48,101 nucleotides of DNA. Source: JBOFSQ01 sp051651625. GTDB lineage: Bacteria > Planctomycetota > Planctomycetia > Pirellulales > Thermoguttaceae. Positions 25,373 to 31,902 of this stretch are shown one piece after another; positions within the stretch are counted from its first letter, which is position 1; every line of letters starts with the position of its first letter. The position numbers were made by a program, and so were the translations under genes. Below the pieces are notes generated by a model. It saw only the letters and a list, made by a program, of their open reading frames with translations, did not search any database and was not told where the DNA came from. The stretch covers positions 1 to 48,101 of the forward strand of contig JBOFSQ010000067.1 of NCBI GenBank assembly GCA_051651625.1, written 5' to 3'.

Positions 25373-25463
25373 GGTGGAGCATTGTCCCACAATCCTGAAA
25401 ACCGTCAATGGGCACATGTCTCAAAACAGACGAAACCGAGTCGCAATACAGACGATTTTGAGG

Positions 25464-25492
25464 TTGACATCGCTACCAACTTCGGGTATAGT
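25464..25492 (+). promoter_or_regulatory. Strong sigma70-type promoter upstream of the prepilin gene
   Basis: A consensus TTGACA (25464-25469) and TATAGT (25487-25492) are separated by exactly 17 bp. Transcription would start near 25499, giving a leader of about 65 nt before the ATG at 25565. The location just outside the divergent XylR-like gene also makes it a possible target of that regulator. Confidence 0.78.
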
Positions 25493-25564
25493 AACGCGCG
25501 AAGTCAAACGCCGTTTGGTTACGACGTTTCGTGTTTCCCCTTTTTCAATTTGGAGGATGATGCA

Positions 25565-25720
25565 ATGACGACTCTGTTTGTGCGTGTGTTTGTGAGTTTG
25601 GTTTGTGTGACGGAAACGATGCTAGACGCCGCATGCCTCGCCTGCGGCTTACCAAGTGTAAAACGCGGTGTTAAGATGGGGGGGGGGGGGCAGACTTGGC
25701 GGTCTGCCTCTCTTTGTTGA
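25565..25720 (+). CDS. Start segment of the prepilin gene, put out of frame by a 13-G tract
   Basis: The ATG at 25565 has an ideal ribosome binding site (GGAGG at 25552-25556, 8 bp spacing) and lies behind a strong promoter. The frame reads MTTLFVRVFVSLVCVTE and reaches the G tract as '...KMGGGGQTW'. It then ends at TGA 25718-25720, because 13 Gs leave it out of frame with the DUF1559 coding sequence. Twelve Gs would join both parts into one protein. It may therefore be the true N-terminus of the downstream gene in an 'off' state, or the tract may be miscounted. Confidence 0.6.
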   Translation: MTTLFVRVFVSLVCVTETMLDAACLACGLPSVKRGVKMGGGGQTWRSASLC

Positions 25721-26891
25721 CGCCTTCTTCGGTGTCGCTCGCTCCTCTCGTTCTCGCAGAGTTTCTTCAGCCCATTGCCGTCGTGCTTTCACGCTCGTTG
25801 AACTTCTGGTGGTGATTGCGATCATCGGCGTTTTGGTTGCGTTGCTCTTGCCCGCCGTCCAAGCAGCACGCGAAGCGGCAAGAAGGATGCAGTGTACGAA
25901 TAACTTGAAACAGATGGGCCTCGGTGTCCACAACTTTCACGATACCAACAACGGACTTCCGCCGGGTATCATTGCACGATATAGGTTCTCAATGTTTCCA
26001 CTGATATTCCCCTTTATGGAGCAGACAGCCCTTTACGATCTCCTTCTCTCAACGTATGATGATACTACCCAATATGGTTGGAAGGCGACATCTGCCACTG
26101 GAACCACGAAAGCACCGACAGGAAATAACTGGTGGAACATCACTCGCGCGGCTGGGACCGCTCCCAGTGCGGCTGCGCCCGGTTTGACGGACGATGAGCG
26201 AAAACAGTTCGGAAGCGTCACAATAGTGATGTGTCCCACACGGGCACGCTCCAAGCCTGCCATCGCAAATTATAAGACTGCGGCAAGCGAAGCCCTGACT
26301 GGCCCACTTTCGGATTATGCTATCGTCGGACGAAAAGGTGCCAGCGACAACGCTGCTTGGTGGCAGTTTGCCAACAAAGGCGGCTTTGATGGTGGCCCAA
26401 GCGGCCCGGATGGTTCATCGTGCGCGTCTCCATTTCGTCAGTCCGTACCCACATGGGCCTCGTCTGCTATAGCGGAACAGGAACTCGTACAATGGTCACC
26501 GCGAGACACGATGTCATGGTGGCGAGATGGTACATCGAATCAACTTTGTGTTGGTGAAAAGCATTTCACAACCACAAAGCCTGTCGGATTTTATGATGGA
26601 AGCAACGTCTCTGATATTACTTACTTGATGGCACTCCCGCAAGGAGGAGGCGTTATCGGAGTAACTCGAACATTTGACGTTGAAAATGGTGCTGATCGCT
26701 TCATCGCCAAGGGAAAAGAAGAAACAGGGCTTTCCGATGGTGGTGTTTCATATTTCGGAACCGCTCATCCGGGCATTTGTAACTTCTTGATTGGCGACGG
26801 ATCGGTGCGAGGAATTTCCGCGACCACTCCGGGAACGTTACTTCAAAATCTGTCCGACGTGAAAGACGGCAACGCTGTTTCGTTGCCGTGA
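25668..26891 (+). CDS. DUF1559 prepilin-type (type II/IV pilin-like) secreted protein
   Basis: The frame is open from 25668 (GTG without a visible ribosome binding site) to 26891. It carries a prepilin cleavage and methylation motif, RRA-FTLVELLVVIAIIGVLVAL, followed by 'LLPAVQAAREAARRMQCTNNLKQMG', hallmarks of the planctomycete DUF1559 family. The C-terminal 'HPGICNFLIGDGSVRGIS' matches the family's H-x9-DG motif. Such proteins are exported by a type II/IV pilin-like route and are abundant in planctomycetes, with unknown function. The residue before the cleavage site is Ala instead of the usual Gly. Its proper start is probably ATG 25565, disconnected by the 13-G tract. A small lipoprotein gene follows, as is common for this family. 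Confidence 0.88.
   Translation: MLRWGGGGRLGGLPLFVDAFFGVARSSRSRRVSSAHCRRAFTLVELLVVIAIIGVLVALLLPAVQAAREAARRMQCTNNLKQMGLGVHNFHDTNNGLPPGIIARYRFSMFPLIFPFMEQTALYDLLLSTYDDTTQYGWKATSATGTTKAPTGNNWWNITRAAGTAPSAAAPGLTDDERKQFGSVTIVMCPTRARSKPAIANYKTAASEALTGPLSDYAIVGRKGASDNAAWWQFANKGGFDGGPSGPDGSSCASPFRQSVPTWASSAIAEQELVQWSPRDTMSWWRDGTSNQLCVGEKHFTTTKPVGFYDGSNVSDITYLMALPQGGGVIGVTRTFDVENGADRFIAKGKEETGLSDGGVSYFGTAHPGICNFLIGDGSVRGISATTPGTLLQNLSDVKDGNAVSLP
25678..25709 (+). other. 13-G homopolymer followed by a GC-rich hairpin
   Basis: Thirteen Gs run from 25678 to 25690. Immediately after, GGCAGAC and GTCTGCC (about 25689-25709) can form a stem with a 6-nt loop. Long G tracts inside coding regions are prone to slipped-strand mispairing. 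Here the tract lies exactly between a well-supported start and the prepilin motif. Confidence 0.8.
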
Positions 26892-26924
26892 TGTTAACGT
26901 TTGGCATTTTGTATTGAGTCCAAA

Positions 26925-27139
26925 GCCCCAACGGGGCGGCAAGAGCTTAGCCGTGGGTGAGCGGTATTCCGCGAACCCACGGTAGGCGACGCCAATAAAA
27001 TCCGTAGCCCCAACGGGGCGTAAGAATCAATGCCGCATCATCTCTTTCGCCCCGTTGGGGCTTTCTGGATTGTTGTGGTTCCCGTACCGTGGGTTCGCTT
27101 CGCTCACCCACGGCTAAGCTCTTTCAGCCCCGTTGGGGC
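26925..27139. repeat. Large compound palindrome (related to 7850-8070)
   Basis: The 343-bp gap after the DUF1559 gene is occupied by a compound inverted repeat of 215 bp. GCCCCAACGGGGC at 26925 and GCCCCGTTGGGGC ending 27139 are the outer cores. Arms of about 55 bp share AGAGCTTAGCCGTGGGTGAG and its complement. The interior repeats the GTAGCCCCAACGGGGCGTAAG motif. It is closely similar to the inside of the 7801-8112 element but lacks that element's 15-bp ends. No gene is visible. Confidence 0.85.
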
Positions 27140-27234
27140 AACGCTACCGCGTCTGCTTGGTGTTGTAAACAAATACCAATCGTGCGTAGCGTAATCACTC
27201 ACTTCACCATTTCCCTACGAGAAAGGTTTCAGCG

Positions 27235-27684
27235 ATGACAATGTTCGTAAAAAACTTCTGTGTCTGTTTGTTGGTTGCGTTTGGCTTGTTGTTGTCGGGG
27301 TGTAGCAAAAACGTGTCGATGGGCGGAAAGGTCACGTTTTCTGACGATGGTTCGCCGCTCTCCGTCGGAACGGTTTGCTTTGAGTCTGCGACGTTCCTTG
27401 CACGCGGCGAGATTAAGCCCGATGGAACGTATGTGATAGGTTCGCTCTCCGAAAAAGACGGACTTCCCGCAGGGACATACAAAGTTTGCATCGCTGGTGC
27501 GGCCAAAGAAATCGGGAAAACGCAAATTGATTCTCTATCTGGAACGCAAATGGAAGGCATGCCGATTTACGAACCGCTCATTGACGAAAAATTTGCGAAG
27601 GCGGCTACTTCCGGAATTGAAATTACAGTCGATAATAAGACGAAGAGTCTCGACTTCAAAGTAGACCGTTTCAAGAAGAAGTAG
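27235..27684 (+). CDS. Small lipoprotein with transthyretin/carboxypeptidase-regulatory-like fold
   Basis: The 149-residue precursor has a lipoprotein signal peptide ending LLLSGC, with the lipidated Cys about residue 23. A short beta-rich domain follows: 'MGGKVTFSDDGSPLSVGTVCFES', 'GEIKPDGTYVIGSLSEKDGLPAGTYKVCI'. This pattern is typical of the small planctomycete lipoproteins encoded next to DUF1559 genes. GAAAGG lies about 9 bp before the ATG at 27235; a second in-frame ATG at 27241 is also possible. Function unknown; association with the prepilin-like protein is inferred from the recurrent pairing. Confidence 0.83.
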   Translation: MTMFVKNFCVCLLVAFGLLLSGCSKNVSMGGKVTFSDDGSPLSVGTVCFESATFLARGEIKPDGTYVIGSLSEKDGLPAGTYKVCIAGAAKEIGKTQIDSLSGTQMEGMPIYEPLIDEKFAKAATSGIEITVDNKTKSLDFKVDRFKKK

Positions 27685-27690
27685 CGGCAC

Positions 27691-27805
27691 CATAATTCAA
27701 CCCCTAACGGGGTTGGGGATTTTTTACTTTGTTTTCTTTTCTACCATAATGCAACGCCTAACGGCGTTGGCTTCCAATCCCGCTAGGGATTGAATTATGG
27801 TAGAA
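27691..27805. repeat. Nested palindromic element, possible terminator
   Basis: AACCCCTAACGGGGTT (27699-27714) is followed by a T-rich run (27720-27738), which could terminate transcription of the lipoprotein gene. Next to it, TTCTACCATAAT (27739-27750) and its complement ATTATGGTAGAA (27794-27805) enclose CAACGCCTAACGGCGTTG and CAATCCCGCTAGGGATTG. This is the same architecture as the element inside tex. Confidence 0.7.
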
Positions 27806-27903
27806 CGTGTGAAATCGCTTCGATAACATCTTCCCTTTGTCGTTCCCGCTTTCGCGTGAATGGCGAAACAAACCGTTAACGGCGACAAAAAAGGAAACAA
27901 ACA

Positions 27904-28839
27904 ATGTCACACACAAAACTTTTCGATCTCACAGGCCGCAAGGCACTTGTTACTGGCGGTGCGGTTGGGATTGGGCGGGCGTATGCGGTTGCTCTCGCGC
28001 AGGCGGGGGCCGATGTTGCGGTCGTCGATCTCGACGAGAAAACGGGACGCAAAACCGCCGACGAAATTCGTGCAATGGGTGTGAAGTCGATTTTCGTTCG
28101 GTGCGATGTGACTCGCAAAACCGACATCGAAGCGATGATGAACGAAGTCGTCGCCGCGTTCGGACGCCTCGACATCGGCGTCAACAACGCAGGGATTGGA
28201 ATCCTCGGCGGTGACGAAGACTTCGCCGAATCCGATTGGCACAAAGTAATCGGCGTCAATCTCACGGGGACTTATCTCTGCTGCCAAGCCGAAGCACGAC
28301 AATTCATAAAACAAAAAAGCGGCGGGAAAATTATCAACACCGCGTCGATGTCTGCACGCATCATGAATTGCAACGCCGCATACAACGGCTCGAAAGGTGG
28401 CGTCGTCACGATGACGCAAATGCTCGCCGCCGAGTGGGGACGCTTCAACATAAACGTTAACTGCATCTCGCCGAGTTACATCCTCTCACCGATGCACGCC
28501 TCAACGCCCGTCGAAGCACGCCAGCGAATCCGCGAACTTACACCACTCGGACACGTTCAACGTCCCGAAGACTTGGCAGGTGCGGTCGTCTTTCTCGCCG
28601 CCGACGCTTCAAACTACGTCACGGGCCACGACCTACTCGTCGATGGCGGACACACGCTCAATGCGTGGCTCGTCCCACTTGGCCGCGACGAGCCACCGCG
28701 CGTCTCGCCCGCTGAAGAAATCGTCAGCCTCAAACACGACCTCAAAGCAATGGGACTGCCGTTCAACGAAGACGGAATCAACGAAGACCTCCACCCCGAA
28801 ATCGCCGGCGCGTTCAAAGCGATGCTCGGCGCGAAGTAG
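27904..28839 (+). CDS. Short-chain dehydrogenase/reductase (SDR), sugar-alcohol type
   Basis: The 311-residue protein has the NAD(P)-binding glycine motif TGGAVGIGRA near residues 17-26, an acidic residue after the second strand ('VAVVDLDEKTG', favouring NAD), 'NNAG' near residue 96, and the catalytic S-Y-x3-K with Y160 and K164 (AAYNGSKGG). The C-terminal 'LVDGGHTLNAW' is typical of classical SDRs acting on polyols or sugars, such as sorbitol or arabinitol dehydrogenases. About 50 residues follow the usual end, making it slightly long. AAAGGAAAC lies just before the ATG. It opens a plus-strand run with deoC and an FGGY kinase. Confidence 0.9.
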   Translation: MSHTKLFDLTGRKALVTGGAVGIGRAYAVALAQAGADVAVVDLDEKTGRKTADEIRAMGVKSIFVRCDVTRKTDIEAMMNEVVAAFGRLDIGVNNAGIGILGGDEDFAESDWHKVIGVNLTGTYLCCQAEARQFIKQKSGGKIINTASMSARIMNCNAAYNGSKGGVVTMTQMLAAEWGRFNINVNCISPSYILSPMHASTPVEARQRIRELTPLGHVQRPEDLAGAVVFLAADASNYVTGHDLLVDGGHTLNAWLVPLGRDEPPRVSPAEEIVSLKHDLKAMGLPFNEDGINEDLHPEIAGAFKAMLGAK

Positions 28840-28870
28840 TCGCACGCGTTGTTTCTTCGTGTTACATTCC

Positions 28871-29112
28871 TAGTCCCGCTAGGGACGTTCTTATTGTAGC
28901 CGAGGGTAAGACGTATTCGTCGCAGCCCTCGGTTTGCGTCCCCAAATGAAATGAAGTCGCGTAGCGACGACCTTATTCCGAAATCAACAACAACGTCTTC
29001 GATCCGTTCAAATAAGGCCGCCCCGATGGGGCTACGGATTTTGTGGTGGACGCCAACCGAGGGTTCCGCTTCGCTACACCCTCGGCTACAATTAGGTCGT
29101 CGCTACGCGACT
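28871..29112. repeat. Compound palindrome with TAGCCGAGGGT arms
   Basis: The 329-bp gap between the SDR and deoC genes holds a compound inverted repeat. It runs from TCCCGCTAGGGA (28873 on) and GTAGCCGAGGGTAAGACG through GTCGCGTAGCGACGACC to the complementary ACCCTCGGCTACAATT and GGTCGTCGCTACGCGAC near 29095-29112. Layout parallels the elements at 7801 and 26925 with a different arm sequence. Short reading frames here are translations of the repeat. Confidence 0.8.
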
Positions 29113-29168
29113 AGGAAACGCAATCGCAAATTGTCCGTGAACGGATACGCACTTTCGCCACAATACAA

Positions 29169-29867
29169 ATGTTCCAATCACTTCCAAAAATTTCCTCACT
29201 TCTTGATGTCTCTGCGGTACAGGCTACGTCGTGTCAGCGCGATGTAGAGTGTGTCGCCGATGTCGCGCGACGTTTCGGGTGCGTCGCTGCGTTCGCGCTG
29301 CCGAGTTTCACGCCGCTACTTATTGAACTGTTACGCGGAACGTCTGTTCGCGTTGGCGGTGCGGTCGGATTTCCAAGCGGCGGCGAGACGACAGAAATGA
29401 AAGTCGCGCAGGCCCGCGAACTTTGCCAGCTCGGTTGCACCGAAATTGATATGGTCATGAACATCGGTCGTATGCTTTCGGGCGACACTGATTTTGTGTA
29501 CAACGACATTGCCGCCGTCAGAAAAACTCTCGGCGCGGTGCCGCTGAAGGTGATTCTCGAATGCACGCACTTGAGCGACGACAAAATCGTCCGCGCGGCG
29601 GAAATCGCAGCCGATGCTGGCGCGACGTGGGTCAAGACCGGAACCGGCTGGACGACTTCACCGACGACGCGACACCAAGTCGAACTGTTGCAACAAGCTG
29701 TCGGCAATCGTTGCCAGATTAAAGCCGCTGGCGGCGTGCGCGACCTCGACACGCTTCTCGATCTCTACAACGCCGGTGCGCGACGCTTCGGTATCGGCTA
29801 CAAAACCGCCGAGACGATTTTGAACGACGCCAAACACCGTGGCGGAGAACAAGAACACGAAGCGTAA
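29169..29867 (+). CDS. deoC: Deoxyribose-phosphate aldolase
   Basis: The 232-residue protein matches class I DeoC. Landmarks are 'VGGAVGFPSGGETTEMKVAQA', 'EIDMVMNIGRMLSGD', 'PLKVILECTHL', the Schiff-base lysine K156 in VKTGTGW and the second lysine K185 in QIKAAGGVRD. It cleaves 2-deoxyribose 5-phosphate to glyceraldehyde 3-phosphate and acetaldehyde; some relatives use other deoxy-sugar phosphates. No clear ribosome binding site precedes the ATG. The C-terminus (EQEHEA) and stop codon are provided by a copy of the dispersed 31-bp repeat at 29853. It lies between an SDR and an FGGY kinase, suggesting a sugar pathway. Confidence 0.92.
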   Translation: MFQSLPKISSLLDVSAVQATSCQRDVECVADVARRFGCVAAFALPSFTPLLIELLRGTSVRVGGAVGFPSGGETTEMKVAQARELCQLGCTEIDMVMNIGRMLSGDTDFVYNDIAAVRKTLGAVPLKVILECTHLSDDKIVRAAEIAADAGATWVKTGTGWTTSPTTRHQVELLQQAVGNRCQIKAAGGVRDLDTLLDLYNAGARRFGIGYKTAETILNDAKHRGGEQEHEA

Positions 29868-30032
29868 GCGAGTGCCCGAATTGTCATTGGACGCAGAGTT
29901 CGTCATGCCCGCGTACTCGGCGGGCATCCAGAGAGCAACGCCGCAAGCAGACGCGATAGCGTTGTTCGCGCAAGCGAACAATGCAGCGTTAGCTCTAGGC
30001 CCCCGCCGAGTACGCGGGGGTGACGTAATCGT
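29853..30032 (+). repeat. Dispersed 31-bp repeat and GTCATGCCCGC-type palindromes
   Basis: A full copy of the 31-bp unit (29853-29882) overlaps the end of deoC. It is followed by a long inverted pair: 'GTCATGCCCGCGTACTCGGC' near 29903 and a GCCGAGTACGCGGGGGTGAC-like partner near 30005. An internal stem 'GTTCGCGCAAGCGAAC' is near 29963. The outer pair resembles the GTCATTCCCGC palindromes seen at 43590. Confidence 0.8.
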
Positions 30033-30081
30033 AGATTAACGCGAACGAAGTTTGCGTGACAAACAACGTGGAGGTGTACCA

Positions 30082-31608
30082 ATGTCAAATTTTCTCCTCT
30101 CTCACGATCTTGGTACAGGTGGCAACAAGGCGTCGCTCTTTGACGCGGCTGGCGAGCGCATCGTCTCTGTTTTTGAGGCGTATCCGACGAGTTATCCGAA
30201 TACTGGTTTTCATCAGCAGCGTCCCGACGACTGGTGGAACGCAGTAGTGAAGAGCACGCACGCTCTACTGGACGCGGCGAAGTCGCGCGGCGTTTCTGAA
30301 ACCGACATTGTTTGCATCGCCGTGTCGGGGCACAGTCTCGGCGTCGTACCGCTCGATGCGACGGGACAACTTCTCTGCGACTCCGTACCGATCTGGTCAG
30401 ACAGTCGCGCTACGCGCGAAGCCGACGACTTCTTCACACGCATCGATCCGCAGGCGTGGTACGAAACGACCGGCTGCGGTTTTCCGCCACCGCACTACAC
30501 GCTGTTCAAAATTGAGTGGTACCGGCGTCACGAGCCGCAACTGTTCGCGCGGTTTAGCAAAGTCATCGGCACGAAAGACTTCGTCAACTTCAAACTCACC
30601 GGCGCGATTGCCACCGATCACAGTTACGCGAGTGGTTGCGGTGCGTATAACTTGCAGCGGGCGACGTATGACGAGAACTTTTTGAACGCGGCGGGGATTG
30701 CGTCGTCGCTGCTTCCGCCGATTTTCCCATCGACGCACATTCTCGGAACGCTCACGCCCGATGCGGCGGCGACGCTCGGACTCTCGCCGAAGACGCTCGT
30801 CGCGGCGGGCGGTGTAGACAATTCGTGTATGGCTCTCGGTGCGGGTTGTTTTCGTAGCGGGAACACCTACGCTTCACTGGGTTCGTCGTCGTGGATTGCC
30901 ATCGCGGACACGAAACCGCTTCTCAACATCCGCACGAAACCTTACGTCTTCACGCACGTTGTACCGAATCAGTTCGTCTCGGCACTTGCGATTTTTTCGA
31001 GTGGGACAACACTGCGCTGGATTCGTGATCAGCTTTGCCGCGATCTTGTTGTTCGTGCTGCAAACGAAGGATGTGACGTGTACGATCTCATGGTTGACGA
31101 AGCGAGCCATTCACCGATTGGCGCAAGCGGCGTGCTCTTCAATCCGAGTCTTGGTGGTGGAACATCGCTTGATGTGTCGCCGAACATTCGCGGAGCGTTT
31201 CTTGGTCTCTCACTCGCTAACACTCGCGGCGACTTGATCCGCGCTGGTATGGAAGGGATCACGTTAAACTTGCGACTTGTGCTCGACGAGTTTCGCAAAC
31301 TGACCGCGATGGGAGTGCAAATGAACGTTGTCGGCGGCGGAGCGATCAATAAGATTTGGCGACAGATGTACGCCGACGCGATGGACATTCGCATCGAAAA
31401 GATTGGGATTGGCCAAGACGCCGCCGCACTCGGAGCGGCGGCAATCGCCGCAGTTGGAGCGGGACTGTGGAGCGACTTCACGCCGCTTGATTCTGTCATC
31501 ACGTCAACCGAAACGAGTTTTCCGAATCCAGAGAGCGTTTCGCAGTACGCAAAACTCGCGTCCGCCTTTGAGCGAGACCGAGAGTTTTTGGGGCGGAGAG
31601 TTTTGTGA
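30082..31608 (+). CDS. FGGY-family carbohydrate kinase (xylulokinase-like)
   Basis: From the ATG at 30082 (GGAGGTG 6 bp upstream) the product has 508 residues, the usual FGGY length. It shows the phosphate-1 loop 'HDLGTGGNKASLFDAAG', 'WWNAVVKS', the central 'ATDHSYASGCGAYNL', the adenosine-site 'AAGGVDNSCMALGAG', and the C-terminal 'VVGGGAINKIWRQMYADA'. FGGY kinases phosphorylate ketoses or polyols such as xylulose, ribulose, fuculose or rhamnulose. The exact sugar cannot be read from sequence; the nearby fucose-isomerase-like gene and DeoC are relevant context. The 3' end is followed by more dispersed repeats. Confidence 0.9.
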   Translation: MSNFLLSHDLGTGGNKASLFDAAGERIVSVFEAYPTSYPNTGFHQQRPDDWWNAVVKSTHALLDAAKSRGVSETDIVCIAVSGHSLGVVPLDATGQLLCDSVPIWSDSRATREADDFFTRIDPQAWYETTGCGFPPPHYTLFKIEWYRRHEPQLFARFSKVIGTKDFVNFKLTGAIATDHSYASGCGAYNLQRATYDENFLNAAGIASSLLPPIFPSTHILGTLTPDAAATLGLSPKTLVAAGGVDNSCMALGAGCFRSGNTYASLGSSSWIAIADTKPLLNIRTKPYVFTHVVPNQFVSALAIFSSGTTLRWIRDQLCRDLVVRAANEGCDVYDLMVDEASHSPIGASGVLFNPSLGGGTSLDVSPNIRGAFLGLSLANTRGDLIRAGMEGITLNLRLVLDEFRKLTAMGVQMNVVGGGAINKIWRQMYADAMDIRIEKIGIGQDAAALGAAAIAAVGAGLWSDFTPLDSVITSTETSFPNPESVSQYAKLASAFERDREFLGRRVL

Positions 31609-31621
31609 ATGTTTGCAATAA

Positions 31622-31825
31622 GAACACGAAGCGTAAGCGAGTGCCCGAATCAGTGGTCGGTGGCTAGTGGTCAGTGATAAGAGCGGGAAGCGTAAGCGAG
31701 CGACAGAATCAGCATTGGGCGCAGAGTTCGTTATTCCCGTGTAGGTGTGAATCCATCCTGAAGGCACTTCGTTGATGCTATGTCGGTGCTTCGGGCACTC
31801 GCTTACGCTTCCCGCTCTGATTGAA
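31622..31825. repeat. Cluster of dispersed repeats, both orientations
   Basis: The gap before the second di-haem gene holds a full 31-bp unit at 31622, a variant (GAGCGGGAAGCG) at 31681, a fragment of the TTCCCG palindrome family near 31732, and an inverted 31-bp unit around 31790-31820. The variant and inverted copies can pair with each other. No gene is visible. Confidence 0.82.
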
Positions 31826-31902
31826 TATGCTGCCATCGTTTTTTTTGTCCCGACGGGATTTGAGGAAAGAATGTAACTGTTCGCAAAAAAGGAAACCAAA
31901 CC

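Noticed and set aside
28951..29247. 98-residue frame upstream of deoC
   Set aside because: It runs through the compound palindrome at 28871-29112 and into the deoC start in another frame.
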